A stretch of DNA of 64,000 nt from Meghimatium bilineatum (GCA_034231615.1 CM067317.1:50178282-50242281), one strand, 5' to 3'. Numbered from the stretch's first letter, positions 23,022-34,734 are shown. Notes: generated by a model from the sequence alone, not told the origin. Numbers and translations: made by a program.

Positions 23022-23855
23022 ACGGATAATATTTTGCTAACGAGCAACAGAATGGTTTATTTCGAATAAAACACAGTATATCAAAAGATCTACGTTTCGG
23101 TAAAATGGTATTTATCTAGCTTGTTTACCATTAATTTGTTTATTTTTTAATCTATTCCTTCAAATCTACTCTTAAGTAAGGTGTTATTTCTTTTAATATG
23201 TCCAAAATACGTTGATCTTTATTTTCTTTAATAATTCTTTTCTCATAAGAAATTTTTATTCGAAGAACCTTTTTATTCGTTATCTTCGACTTCCATGCAT
23301 TTCTCCCTATTTTTTTTATAACCACATCTCAAAAGCATCAATTCTGCTTCTAGTTGTGTGTTCGTTGTCCATATTTCTGAACCATACGTTAATACAGAAT
23401 ATATGTAGCATTTTATAATTCTCATTGTTAGTTTGTAATGTGTTTATATTCTTATGTGTTTGTAATGTGTTTATGAGTCGCAATTTCTCGTAATAAAAAT
23501 AATTTCTAAATTTTTGTTTCAACTATAAGGGAAAACATTTTTAGTGCGAAAATAGACAAGGTAAAAAATCAGAATATTAAGTAATGGTTTATTTCGAATA
23601 AAACACAGTATATAAAAGATCTACGTTTCGGTAAAATGGTATTTATCTAGCTTGTTCACCGTCAAATTTTTTTTTAAAATACACTTTCTGCCTAAATAAA
23701 GTTTCGGCTTTGAGTATGTCTAATTGGGAGCGTACATAAACATGTAGTTTCCTCAGCTGTTCACACGATGTGATGAACGAGATATTATTTTGTAGGTAAA
23801 CGAGTGATGCGCTCGTTCTCAAACTTCTGTTGCTCGTTAGCAAAATATTATCCGT
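23022..23855. mobile_element. Composite repeat: 31-bp perfect inverted repeats with internal 78-bp direct repeats
   Basis: The 31-mer beginning ACGGATAATATTTTGCTAAC at 23022-23052 is present as a perfect reverse complement at 23825-23855. Inside, a 78-bp segment beginning ATGGTTTATTTCGAATAAAA occurs at 23051-23126 and again, with few changes, at 23585-23660. On the minus strand these carry ACCGAAACGTAGATC, similar to the GAAACGTCGAT of the motifs at 20.5 and 20.9 kb. The interior also holds a reverse transcriptase fragment (separate entry). Mixed inverted and direct terminal repeats are known from Penelope-like and DIRS-like elements; which applies is not decided by this sequence. Confidence 0.55.
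23130..23420 (-). pseudogene. Non-LTR RT thumb-region fragment (family G-like)
   Basis: The minus strand encodes remnants of YGSEIWTTN and then RSRIDAFEMWL, the same IDAFEMW.YRR block as at 36500-36540, followed by a frameshifted tail with HIKRNNTLL. Several frameshifts are present. Confidence 0.55.
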
Positions 23856-23914
23856 ACAATTAAATGAGATTGATCATAATTTACAGCTTGACTGCAATAT
23901 ATGAACTTTTCGAT
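23856..23914. other. Short spacer
   Basis: Nothing assignable. Confidence 0.3.
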
Positions 23915-24095
23915 TCAACGTATCCGACTTCAGCATGACTTTTGGGTCATATTGACCTTCAATAGTATGAAACAGTCAACACTCCTCCCTCGAAGCAAAA
24001 AAAACTCGCCCTCACTTGCCTACTACACGTACATGACAGGTATTAGTGTTGCTATTCTTTGTTCCCTTATCGGGGCTCGGAAGCAAGCGAGTAAG
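23915..24095 (-). repeat. R270 repeat, 5' two-thirds
   Basis: TCCGACTTCAGCATGACTTT, TTGGGTCATATTGACC, and GTTGCTATTCTTTGTTCCC on the plus strand are the R270 complement; the 3' end is missing. Confidence 0.65.
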
Positions 24096-25064
24096 ATGAT
24101 ATCAGTGCCCACGCAAATTGAAGCAGATTCAAGCATCGAAACATAACGTGACAGAATTGTGCTTTTATCCAGGTCCTGTTATTAAATGTCTTCAAGTAGA
24201 AACAAGCCACCGCTCTGTTTCAGATCTTGTTTGCTTACATTTTTCGGGACCGTTAGCGCGATGTCCCATTATGTCTTAACAAATATGGCCGCAGTGTTCT
24301 CACACAAACGCTCTGGTAAAGTGCACCTCGTAGGCAAACTTAGTATAACTTCCTCTCAAACATCCCGCCCCTCCCCCTCTCCTGCAGTAAATATTCCCAA
24401 GAGCAGACGAGAATGTGATTCATTATGAGAAGTAATGAATGAGTGAGGATTGAACAACGCGCATAGTAGTGTCTTGTTGTAGACATTCATTTAATCATTA
24501 CAAGATTCTAGTCATACTGAAGGCATACTGAAGGCATATATACCGTATTAAAGTTATATGGACTGTGTGGTCAAAAGTGACCACACTGATAAAACAAAAT
24601 GTTCGCAGAATTTCAAGCGAGTGATAGTCGACCTATAATAATAATAGTAGGCACTCTGACGTTTTTCCAGACGATAGTATTATTGTTGTGCTATAAGAAA
24701 TATAACATACGATCCATGGCGATGATGCATGTGACTCACAAGAACAATCTGAACCTCAAAGAGTCTTCCACAGTATGTGCAACGAATCATACGCACGCTT
24801 GTACCATTGCGTGCTGTTGTGTGTCTTTTTAGACGTGTACCCCCTTGAATTATCTATTATCACTTTCTTCTCTGTATTTATACCATTCCTGATCTCTTCC
24901 CTCTATACAACATGATCCATGGTATCCTATTACCATATATACCGTATCAATGTCTGCATCTTGTATATCGCGTTTGCATACGTCTTTGTATCAAAATAGA
25001 GGTCAATCCTGATATCTTTTCCCAGACTGATTCTCCATAAAGTAGTGTCATGACGTGTGGCGTG
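24096..25064. other. No confirmed gene; one short ATG frame with a hydrophobic segment
   Basis: The frame 24599-24832 starts with an ATG in a favourable AAAATG context and encodes 77 residues with a single hydrophobic stretch (PIIIIVGTLTFFQTIVLLL). I see no repeat of it, no splice partners and no homology that I recognise, so I do not call it a gene. Confidence 0.3.
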
Positions 25065-25990
25065 GGAGATCTGGTTTCTCCCACATATATCTGTCTCTTT
25101 TGTTGCAATAAGTTCAATTAGTGTGCCAGTGACAACCCATCTAGAAATGTCTTTGCCTTACTCTGTCTCTTCTCCCCTTGATCTTTACAGTGGTTACTGA
25201 ATATCCGTCCAAGTTTTGCTTTTCTCATCACATTGCCCTAAAAATCTCGACAGTCTGCTTCTAATTCTTCCTAATATTTGTCTCTTTACGTCAGCATCTC
25301 TGAGAACTTATACCTTAGTTTTCTTAACTGTCCATGGAATCGTCATAATTTTTCTCAAAAACCATATCTGAGTTGCCTCAAGAATATCTTGGGCTCTTTT
25401 GTTTACTGTCCACAAAGAAAGATTGGCTTAATATAACATCCCAGCACTCGAACTCTCGCATGCATTGATATTACTCCATTGCTTAGAATGTTTCTTATCT
25501 TTTTAAATGATGATTTTGTCTGCGCTATCCTGTTCTTTATCTCATTTAAACACCGACCATCTGATGTTAAAACAGTTCCAAAATTGATTTTATCCACGTG
25601 ATTTCATTTTTCATCATTGATATTAAAACTGTATCTTGGCGATGCGTAAATTCTTTGAAAAAAACCATTACTTCCGTTTTCTTCTTGTTTAGACTGCGGT
25701 ATTTGTTTTCACTTTCTTGTATTACCATGTTTAACATTACTTGAAGTTCTAGTTCATTCCCTACAATCAGAACTTTATCGTCAGCATATCGCAAATTATT
25801 CAGACTGTAACCTCCAACTGCTATTCCTGGCATGCGTTCTATGTTTCGCATACTATTCTCTGTATACAGTGAGAAATGATCTGGGGATATTACACGTCCA
25901 TGTCTGGCGCCCATTTCTATCTTTTGGAATTCTACATTATTGTGCCCTCATCGTATTTGTTTGTTTGCAATACTTATTTCTAATTTTGTT
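25065..25990 (-). pseudogene. Non-LTR retrotransposon RT relic (family A, copy 2)
   Basis: This is the most extended family A copy. Reading the minus strand from about 25915 it encodes GARHGRVISPDHFSLYTEN (the GVRQGCVISPxLF block), GGYSLNNLRYADDKVLIVGN (catalytic YADD intact), DGRCLNEIKNRIAQTKSSF and GVISMHARVRVLGCYIKPIF. The C-terminal tail is in other frames down to about 25110, where the words match 31845-31900. Stops between 25400 and 25110 show it is dead. No endonuclease is seen upstream. Confidence 0.8.
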
Positions 25991-26124
25991 TACAATATAT
26001 AAATTCGATCTATCGGTATTCTGTCATCTTCCATCATTCTAGTATATCTTAACCTATATTTCGGCGTCTGCGCAAGCTTAGCATAGAACAAATGTGGTAT
26101 TGCCTGTTCTTTTCAATACATCAG

Positions 26125-27468
26125 TATCAGTGACTAGTCATGCCACTTATCTCTCAAAACATCAGTAGCAGACTTGTCCTGCCACCTATCTCTCAATACA
26201 TCAGTAGCAGTGACTTGTCCTGCCACCTATCTCTCAATACATCAGTATCAGTGACTAATCCTGCCACCTATCTCTCAATACATCAGTATCAGTTACTAAT
26301 CATGCCACCTATCTCTCAATACATCAGTATCAGTGACTAATCCTGCCACCTATCTCTCAATACATCAGTATCAGTAACTTGTCCTGCCACCTAACTCTCA
26401 ATACATCAGTATCAGTGACTAATCCTGCCACCTAACTCTCAATACATCAGTATCAGTAACTTGTCCTGCCACCTAACTCTCAATACATCAGTATCAGTAA
26501 CTTGTCCTGCCACCTAACTCTCAATACATCAGTATCAGTGACTAATCCTGCCACCTATCTCTCAATACATCAGTATCAGTGACTAATCCTGCCACCTATC
26601 TCTCAATACATCAGTATCAGTGACTTGTCCTGCCACCTAACTCTCAATACATCAGTATCAGTGACTTGTCCTGCCACCTAACTCTCAATACATCAGTATC
26701 AGTGACTTGTCCTGCCACCTAACTCTCAATACATCAGTATCAGTGACTAATCCTGCCACCTATCTCTCAATACATCAGTATCAGTGACTTGTCCTGCCAC
26801 CTATCTCTCAATACATCAGTATCAGTGACTTGTCCTGCCACCTAACTCTCAATACATCAGTATCAGTGACTAATCCTGCCACCTATCTCTCAATACATCA
26901 GTATCAGTGACTTGTCCTGCCACCTATCTCTCAATACATCAGTATCAGTGACTTGTCCTGCCACCTAACTCTCAATACATCAGTATCAGTGACTAATCCT
27001 GCCACCTATCTCTCAATACATCAGTATCAGTGACTTGTCCTGCCACCTATCTCTCAATACATCAGTATCAGTGACTTGTCCTGCCACCTAACTCTCAATA
27101 CATCAGTATCAGTGACTAATCCTGTCACCTAACTCTCAATACATCAGTATCAGTGACTAGTCCTGTCACCTAACTCTCAATACATCAGTATCAGTGACTA
27201 ATCCTGCCACCTAACTCTCAATACATCAGTATCAGTGACTTGTCCTGCCACCTAACTCTCAATACATCAGTATCAGTGACTAATCCTGCCACCTATCTCT
27301 CAATACATCAGTATCAGTGACTAATCCTGCCACCTAACTCTCAATACATCAGTATCAGTAACTTGTCCTGTCACCTAACTCTCAATACATCAGTATCAGT
27401 GACTAATCCTGCCACCTATCTCTCAATACATCAGTATCAGTGACTAATCCTGCCACCTAACTCTAAGA
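26125..27468. repeat. 41-bp minisatellite, about 33 copies, with a 123-bp higher-order block
   Basis: The unit reads CTCTCAATACATCAGTATCA then GTGACTTGTCCTGCCACCTAA. Two sites vary: TAATCC or TTGTCC, and CCTATCT or CCTAACT. The TAATCC variant occurs at 26748, 26871, 26994 and 27117, exactly 123 bp apart, with identical order of the two intervening variants, so a three-unit block was amplified three times. The first few copies near 26125-26250 carry AGTAGCAG in place of AGTATCAG. Confidence 0.97.
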
Positions 27469-27516
27469 ATCTTACGTAAGCCCCGCGTGTGAAAACTGTT
27501 TTGTCGAATAACCAAG

Positions 27517-27548
<32 letters not shown>

Positions 27549-27555
27549 TAATAAT
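27517..27555. repeat. (AAT)n microsatellite
   Basis: About 13 trinucleotides with one AAC interruption. Confidence 0.95.
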
Positions 27556-27647
27556 ATCCAATCAAAGCTGTGGTGTCACATTTGGAGATATAAGCACACA
27601 AATCCTTCTGAACACCTATTTTCTCAACCATTCGGATATGTAGAACA

Positions 27648-27740
27648 GTGGCTCACAACCTTTTTCCAACTCGCGACTCCGTTATTTAGAAGCAAAATAG
27701 CGAGCAATCCCATTACTATTAAAGATCTTGTAATAGGGTA
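27648..27740 (+). mobile_element. hAT-type terminal sequence
   Basis: CAGTGGCTCACAACCTTTTT then CCAACTCGCGACTCC closely resembles the CAGTGG.TC.CAACCTTTTT...CGCGACCCC ends common in hAT transposons and their MITEs. No transposase nearby. The similarity is to a widely shared end pattern and is the only evidence. Confidence 0.45.
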
Positions 27741-27834
27741 AAAGATAAATCAAAAGTACAGTTTTCAGTATAATATAATTATATAAAAATAGAACATATT
27801 ACATGTCTAATACAATGATTGAAATTGATTCTTG

Positions 27835-29885
27835 ATTAGAAACTAGCATCCCATCATGTGGGATACTCCTAAAAGTGCTCAGCCCTCCGCTCCAGCAGCT
27901 ATCCCAGACTCCCGGTCAGACGTTGATTGCGTGATCTTCGGGACCTTCTAAAAATACTTTTCATTCTCTCATCTCTCCCATTTCTAACATTCTCTAAGTG
28001 TACGTCCTCAGCCTCATTGACATCGTCTTCATCTTGAAATGAATTTATTACTGCTTTGAACAAGTCTGCTTTATCTCTTCTCAACATTGTGGAGTATATC
28101 GCCGCATTGCTTGCCAATAAGTCGGCTCTCTCGTTTTCTCTGTCCCCAGCATGACCAAGGCAGTATATCCATGTAATGATCTGACAATTTAGTTATTCAA
28201 TAAGTCCCACCATTCTTTTCACAGCATGTACTTTTCTATCTTGCGCAGCATGTTTTGTGAGTTTGCATTACAGAGTGTGTTGATGTATCAGTTATCAACC
28301 AATTAAGTGCTGCTGTAACTCCCTATATTTCTATCCTCATGCTTGATGTGACAGTGGAGTATGAAGAAGATTTCTCAATCAACTTCACGCCGTTACTGTA
28401 GGCAACAAAACCTCAACCGCTTTTATTTGTATTTCTGTTAACTATAATCTGTGTATATAATTATGCCTGGTTTCGAGTCATGCATTATAACCTGGGTACT
28501 GACACCGGTCAATTTTCGACACGCTTTATCTAGTTGTATTATTACTTTAGTCAGTGATTTCTTCTCAGTGTCTACTTCCACCCATTCACTGTCCTTTCTT
28601 ATTTCTTCAAATTCATATTCTTCGCAGCGTATCTTCAACCTCTGTCATCCATGGTCTGTCACGCTTGATTCGTTTTCCCTTTGACTCATCTAGACGTTGG
28701 CGTAATGGGTGGTGGTTGTATTCTGTCACTTTAAGGTACGACTTAACTTGTGCTGCCTGATGCCGCACTCTAATACTGGGAAGATCAAGCAGAAATCTCA
28801 TAGCAGAGATGGGTGTATATCTAGTACAACCCAGTATCGTTCTCATTGCTCATTTTGGACTTTATCCAATAATCGAATTGTGTCTGTGACAGTGTTAGTA
28901 GGCCAAGACAATAATCTATGACGGATATCACCATCACTTGTAGAAGAAAAAGTACCAATTGATGCATGTTCAAGGTCGCCATAATCTTGATAACACGGAT
29001 CCCTATTTTAGCCTTTTGAATCATATTTGTGCGGTGTTTGTTGAATAAGAGACCTATATCAAAGATTATCCCAAGATATTTAAGGTGCTGTTCTCTTTCA
29101 ATGAATGAGCCCATGCAACTAACAGCTGGCAGTGTGCCACTGACCAGATTATTATTTAAGGAGTACCAGACGACCTTTGCTTTCGAGGGATTGATCACAG
29201 TGTTGTATGTTCTACACCATATCTACAATTGCTCTAGTTCATTCTGTACACTGTCAGCGATATCTGTTCTGTTCATGTCCATGTTGTATGGTAGTATGAC
29301 ATCTGCGTATATTAGAACTCTGCAATTACTTGAGGTTTTCAATTGAGCAGTTTTCAACGTATACACATTAAGCATCACCGGGGACAGAGGAGATCCTTGT
29401 GGCAGACTAGGTGATATTGTTCTGATCTCCGACGTCCAGGATCTGCACATCAGAGCAACTTTTTTACATATTAGCACATTTTCTATCCAGCGTATGATCC
29501 AGGGGTGGATATCTTGTTACCTTAGTATGTCGACAAGATTGGTGTAACTAACTCTATTGTACGCATATTCAAGGCTATCGCTGCAACTACAGATTCTTTT
29601 TTATTCTGAAAACCTTCATAAACTTCATATGCAAAAACTGCTGCATTTGTGACTGTGTGGTCTGTATGGTCCTAGGTTGTTTGAGAGAACGCCTCTGATC
29701 TCTAGTTCCTGGATTATGCGTCTAGCGACAATTCTTTCCAGAATCTTACGGTGCACATTCTACAGTGTGATGATGAGATAACCTGTTATGTAAGATTAAC
29801 CTTTTTAAACCCAGTACAAGCGTGAAGGGCGACTCAGGACAGACACTGCCATCAGATGAGATGAAAGGCAGAACCTTCCTTGATA
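27835..29885 (-). pseudogene. RNase H-encoding non-LTR retrotransposon, 3' part (family E, copy 1)
   Basis: On the minus strand from high to low coordinates: KILERIVARRIIQELEIRGV and AYEVYEGFQNKKESVV equivalents near 29760-29590, SEIRTISPSLPQGSPLSPV at about 29440 (RT block B), a YAD(V/D)ILPYNM catalytic block near 29300, FIEREQHLKYLGIIFD at 29100, and IIYTD at 28450, which opens an RNase H domain. The tail LRRDKADLFKAVINSFQDED lies at 28070 and matches copy 2 at 55520. Multiple frameshifts. The combination RT plus RNase H fits I-clade type LINEs. The 5' piece is inverted (next entry). Confidence 0.8.
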
Positions 29886-29904
29886 GATATCTTTAACAAA
29901 CTAA

Positions 29905-30215
29905 TCAGGGTGACTTAGATCAACGCAAAGCAATGCAGTGTACCCTAACATCCGTCACAGATATCAGGGACAATGAAGACCAGCTTGTAGATGTTAAAGA
30001 AGTGCAACTCGCTATTAGGAATATATCTGATGGCGCTTTAGGCCCGGATGGAATCAGGTACAGCTTATTCAAGGACATTGGGGAGAATATGCTAGCTAAG
30101 ATGACAGACAATTATAATGCGAGTCTGAAAACAAGAGTAGCACCAGAGGAGTTGCTACATAGCTATCTCATACCCGTGCCAAAACCAGACAAATGCTGCT
30201 GGCATAAACAAAAAG
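29905..30215 (+). pseudogene. Inverted 5' segment of the family E LINE
   Basis: The plus strand encodes VDVKEVQLAIRNISDGALGP, DGIRYSLFKDIGENMLA and LLHSYLIPVPKPDK, which is the RT N-terminal segment (A.r..kdGkapGpDGI...l.K..g) that should lie just upstream of the segment at 29885 on the opposite strand. The two pieces are head to head and their element coordinates almost abut, so they come from one insertion. Confidence 0.75.
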
Positions 30216-30224
30216 AGATTTAAA

Positions 30225-30475
30225 TTGTAACTCGTAAACAGCTTTAAGATTCTCTGTTGAGTTTTTTCATGAATGTCAACCTCTTCTCATTTTCAACACT
30301 TAATCGGTTTTTTATTTTAATTTTAAAATGAAGAAGCGTTGAAAATCTGCTCTCACAGAGATGTGTAGAAACAAGGGAGAGTAAATTTCAAATGAAAATT
30401 AATTTAAAATTAATTTTTTTTTTTGTAGTTAACGATTTCAATCGGCGACCCCACAAAACACCCATTGTAACCCAA
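30225..30475 (-). mobile_element. hAT-like transposon remnant
   Basis: On the minus strand the text reads RFSTLLHFKIKIKNRLSVE and NEKRLTFMKKLNRE in adjacent frames, and the plus strand contains GGCGACCCCACAAAACAC at 30444. Both are the kind of sequence found at the 3' end of hAT elements. Weak. Confidence 0.35.
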
Positions 30476-30834
30476 TTTAGAGTTATGTTCAACATTTCTT
30501 TTAGCTTGTTTCCTGTACTAAATTCTATGTTCTAAGTTTCCTAAATGAATAGGGTGGGGGAGTGGAGGAGGAGTTGAATACCCATATTATTAATAGGAAA
30601 TTAGAACAAGAGTGGTGAGGGGGTCATATGTCCCTTGCTAGGGCTTGCTCTCTTCTAATGCATAGTTACTGGTGAATCCCAGTGATTGGATTATGTTCCT
30701 AACATGCCAGTCTGTATTTGCTACCACTGCGTTATTTTCCAGTATTCCCGTTTCATATTTTAACGAATTAAGTCATCCAATGAAACTCTTGAAGATTATA
30801 TTGAAAACGTTCACAAGAACACTACAATTTAGGT
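30476..30834. other. No gene seen
   Basis: Nothing assignable; a G-rich stretch at 30550-30575. Confidence 0.4.
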
Positions 30835-31240
30835 TTAATTTAGTTGTCTGAATCACCTCTGGCGCTCTTAAGAAAACGTTCAACGGTTTCATTTAGTTGT
30901 CTGAATCACCTCTGGGGGTCTTAAGAAAACTTTCAACGGTTTAATTTAGTTGTCTGAATCACCTTTGGGGGACTTAAGAAAACTTTCAACAGTTCAGTTT
31001 ATTTTTGAATCAATGCTGACAAAATTTTGACAAAACTATCAACGATTCAGTTTAGTATTTTTGAATCAATGCTTAGAAAATTTTGACTAAATTATCAACG
31101 GTTCAGTTTAGTTAGTTTTTTGACGCATTCTTGACAAAACTGTAAACAGTTCAATTTAGTTTCTAAATCAACTCTGACGCACTCATGACAAACTGCCAAT
31201 GGTTAAGTTTACTTTTCTGAATAAACGCTGACGCACTCAA
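30835..31240. repeat. Diverged tandem repeat of about 60 bp, about 6-7 copies
   Basis: GGTTTAATTTAGTTGTCTGA, ATCACCTCTGG, CTTAAGAAAACTTTCAAC recur with increasing divergence; the first three copies (30827-30990) are the best conserved. Confidence 0.8.
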
Positions 31241-31739
31241 AACCATAGGTGTTCTGTCTCCCAACACACATGGTGATGGTTGCCGTAGCTGGCAGATTAC
31301 ATATACTCCTGAATCGCCCCTTAATTACCCCATTCTGCTCCCGCTGTAAGTCATTCCATTTTTTTTTTAAATGTAATATAATCACAACAGCTAACACCAA
31401 TAATTTACTTTCATCTAGTCACGTGTTAAAACAATGGCCACTAACTTAAACCAGACACGAACACACCCGCCTATACTGAAATGTACTTCCAGATTCAGAT
31501 TTCAATTAAGTCGAGTATATAGATTTAACTAGCGTACCCTTCCTTTTTTTTTACTTAGTCCTCACTCACCTTCCATCGACATTAACAGTTGCTTCCAACA
31601 TCACATTAATGTGTCTACACTATTGCAAGCCCGTTGATATAGTATGGGGGGGGGGGGGATGGGTGTGTTTGCTCAAACCACCCCACCCCCCGCCCCACTC
31701 TTAGATATAAAAAATGGCTTTTGCTACTATACTATAATC
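31241..31739. other. No gene seen; poly-G tract
   Basis: A run of about 11 G at 31647-31658 and C-rich sequence just after it. No coding signal. Confidence 0.4.
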
Positions 31740-32235
31740 AATCAATCAACTGCCATGCGGATGGCGTAGGTGATCATGTTTCTCCGCAACTCTATGTCTC
31801 TTGCGTTGTTAATACGTTCAGTTGGTAATTTCTTTTTGTGCCACAGTGACAACCCATCCAGAAATGGTTCTCTTTGTCTTCCTCTATCTTTTCTCCCTTT
31901 TCTCTTTCCGTTGGTTATTAATGATCAAGTTTTACTTTCCTCATCACATGCCCTAAAAATCGACATTGTCTTTAATTTTCACTATAATTTGTCATTTTAC
32001 TCCAGCATATATGATGACTTTTACATTAGTTTTCTTGGTTGTCTATATAATTTTCATCATTCTTATTAAAAATTACATCTGAGTTACCTCCAGCTGATCT
32101 TGGACACTTTTGTTTACTGTCCATGTTTTTTTGCCTTTCGCTGCCAGAAAGAAGGATTGGCTCACTATAACCTCCTAGTACTCGTACTCTGCTATAAACG
32201 TAAGCCAAAATGTTGGACCTTGTCCCCACCCCCAA
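31740..32235 (-). pseudogene. Non-LTR retrotransposon C-terminal relic (family A, copy 3)
   Basis: The plus-strand text TGCCACAGTGACAACCCATC, TCTTTGTCTTCCTCTATCTT is the complement of the family A tail at 13520-13600. Further along, GTACTCTGCTATAAACGTAAGCC corresponds to the VISMHARVRVLG segment of copy 2. Frames are broken. The 3' end lies at about 31740 beside ATCAATCAATCAA. Confidence 0.7.
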
Positions 32236-32508
32236 AGAAAATTATTTCCTAAAAGAGGATATAAAATATTACAAGATAATGAAAGGAACATGAAAAAGAG
32301 CGATTGACCTTTTTTATATTACCCCTTCCCCCTCCCTGTCTTTACTGCAGACGTATATATGGTCCTGTGTCTGCGTGCCCATATCATACAGAGTAGAGGC
32401 AAGCTTTTAATACCCCCTCTCCAACTCCCCCCCCCCCCCAAACAAGAAGAATAAAATAATTGGCATCATAAAAAAAATAAGTTTTCAAATATGAACCATT
32501 CCCATCGC
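32236..32508. other. No gene; C-rich interspersed sequence
   Basis: CCTTCCCCCTCCCTGTCTTT, ACTGCAGACGTATATATGG resembles 63188-63230, so a dispersed repeat is likely. Confidence 0.35.
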
Positions 32509-32610
32509 AGAAGAATATAATCAACATCCCTATGTCAGAAGAATATAATCAACATCCCTATGTCAGAAGAATATAATCAACATTCATATTCTAGAAGAAT
32601 TTATTCAACA
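32509..32610. repeat. 28-bp tandem repeat, about 4 copies
   Basis: AGAAGAATATAATCAACATC then CCTATGTC recurs every 28 bp; the last copy is diverged. Confidence 0.9.
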
Positions 32611-33110
32611 TCCCCTCAACAAGAAAGCAGTGAAAATCTTTATTGAAGAAATCACCCCCACCCCCACAAAAGCACGTTGGTATCTACGGCTATGCCTGTC
32701 TGTCTGAAAGGTTAAACATACTAATTTATATCTAACTAGCTGGCATTTATCCATATGGTGACTAGATCGATGGCTCGAGACGGCCATATTTAAACACACC
32801 AAATATAATAGGCTTACTATCTCGACGTGCAAACAGTGCGTGCAGTGAAAGGTAAAATAAAAAGAATCACAGTTAAACCGTGACATTATAGTATAATAAT
32901 AGTGTCGAAAACTGTCATTCAGGAAAATAACTTTTACATTTTTTCAGAGAATAACCAACACTTGAAAATTGGACATGAAAAAATCGCTTGTGTTCTATGA
33001 GTGCAAATCTGCCAGTACCGTAGATAAAATAAATTGAATATATAATCATACTCAGCATTAACAAGAATACAAGCATGAAAGACGGATGCGCTCTACGACC
33101 CTGTATCGAG
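32611..33110. other. No gene seen
   Basis: A CCCCCACCCCCAC run at 32657-32669. No coding signal. Confidence 0.4.
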
Positions 33111-33672
33111 GTTAGTGACACTACTGTGTCATTGTTGAGGTTCATCCGACTTCGATTAGAGAACGAGGAAAAAGGCAAGCATAAACGATAGTATACCACC
33201 CCCCACCCCAAATCGCTATCTTTCATTTCAATATGATAATATGGTTCTCTATAAAAAGATCTTCCAAAATTAGTGATGACACGCTGTGTTTATTAACCTC
33301 TCATTTGGCCGAGGTACGACTCTTTCACACTTTCAGGAAACCACAGTAAAGTCAGTTCTACGGAGCTCCAGGAAACACAGACTAGAAACGCTTTGAAATG
33401 ACATATGCCGTAGGATACGACTAAGGATGACTGGACGTTCGGTTGACTACGACATCTTGTTGGTATAAAAATGTTATGTTAACAGAATTTGTCAGTCAGA
33501 AAGATGAAAATGTAACAGTCTACACAATAAACCCCTACACAACTCATTTCGTTTTCTGGACTACATCGTGCTAACCTACAGGAGCTTGAGTAAATAAACT
33601 GAGAAGAGCAAGGGAATAACAAATATGCGATGACGCTAGAATATATGTTTCTGTTTGCAAAGGATAATTTCT
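33111..33672. repeat. Left arm of a long inverted repeat
   Basis: The arm pairs with 35128-35695 on the opposite strand. The best section, 33229-33380 against 35430-35572, differs at only a few bases over 140 bp (ATATGATAATATGGTTCTCT, GATGACACGCTGTGTTTATT and so on). The rest is roughly 80-90 percent alike with small indels. The arm contains the 3' half of R270 at 33520-33600. A CCACCCCCCACCCC run sits near 33197. Confidence 0.85.
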
Positions 33673-34329
33673 CAGTACTACTCCACTGTTGCTTTCCTGT
33701 GTTTATACATGCAAATACGAAATAAGGTAGACAGGTTACCGAAGAAAACTGTCAATATGAGATAATAAAATATAGAAAATAATAAAACAAAGAACAAATA
33801 AAATTTTCGACGTGTCACCTTTGATACTTGATACCTTTATCAAGACTCCAAAAAAAATTTAAGAAAATAAAACCATAAAAAATATAACCAAAACGGCAGG
33901 GAGAATGATTTCTCTCACCAGAAAATCATCACCCAGTAACAGATCCAGCGCAACACAATTAGTAGGTGCAACTTGATGCGTTCAATATGTATTAATTATA
34001 AAATACTAAAAGATGAAAGATGCAAAACTAAAGAAAGGGGACACCAATTAGCATTGCCAAGAACGAAAGGGGGGGGGGGTTTAGTGGGCGACGGGAGATA
34101 CAAGGGGAAAGGATAGAGATTATAATGTGCACGCAGAAGCGGGGGGGGGGGGCGGGGGGCTACAAATAGATACAGGGGACATAGAAATGTGTAATGAAGA
34201 ATAACAATTGATAATACATGGGATAGATAACAAAATATATACACATTCAAATACAATCACGTACTAAACAAATATGTATACATTCTATTTGATAATCATA
34301 AGTAAAGTAACCCATAGCATTTATTAATT
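33673..34329. other. Loop of the long inverted repeat, left part; no gene
   Basis: Contains CTTTGATACTTGATACCTTT and ATCAAGACTCC near 33820, A-rich tracts, and poly-G runs at 34069 and 34141. No open frame of interest. Confidence 0.4.
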
Positions 34330-34550
34330 GTGAGATGTTAGCGATCTTACATTTCAGAGGCTCTGCAAATGAGGGCGGTTTCAATCTCCTTTCCCTCGCA
34401 ATCTTTACTTCTCGGATTAATCCGGTACCCATTAAGGCTGGGTCGACCTGGGAGCCGTTGCGATATGAAAAACATTTCCGCCTCAACTGGGGAATGAACC
34501 CAGGACCACTCATATGCTAACCACGCTAACCACTGCGCTACGCGGCTCCC
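34320..34550 (-). mobile_element. tRNA-derived SINE
   Basis: On the minus strand the element begins GGGAGCCGCGTAGCGCAGTG. It has an A box at 34528-34540 (TAGCGCAGTGGTT) and a B box at 34489-34500 (GGTTCATTCCCC), spaced as in a tRNA-type internal RNA polymerase III promoter. A non-tRNA body of about 150 bp follows, ending near 34320 in AT-rich sequence. Such elements are copied by a partner LINE. The 3' end is uncertain. Confidence 0.75.
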
Positions 34551-34559
34551 TAACCGATT

Positions 34560-34734
34560 GATAATCATAGATACCTATAAATACAAGCACATATACATAC
34601 AAATATCTAGACATATATAAAAGTATATACTGATATCAAAGCATACATTGAAATACAGACACATACACATACATGTATATTGCACACACAACAACATATA
34701 CATACACACAAAAGTGGATTTATAAATATACGCA

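Noticed and set aside
24599..24832. 77-residue ATG frame with one hydrophobic segment
   Set aside because: No family, no splice or poly(A) context, and a single hydrophobic run is common by chance in AT-rich DNA.
26125..27468. Possible CRISPR-like array
   Set aside because: Units are contiguous 41-mers without spacers, and the DNA is animal nuclear; it is a minisatellite. The same holds for the 34-bp, 36-bp and 70-bp arrays.
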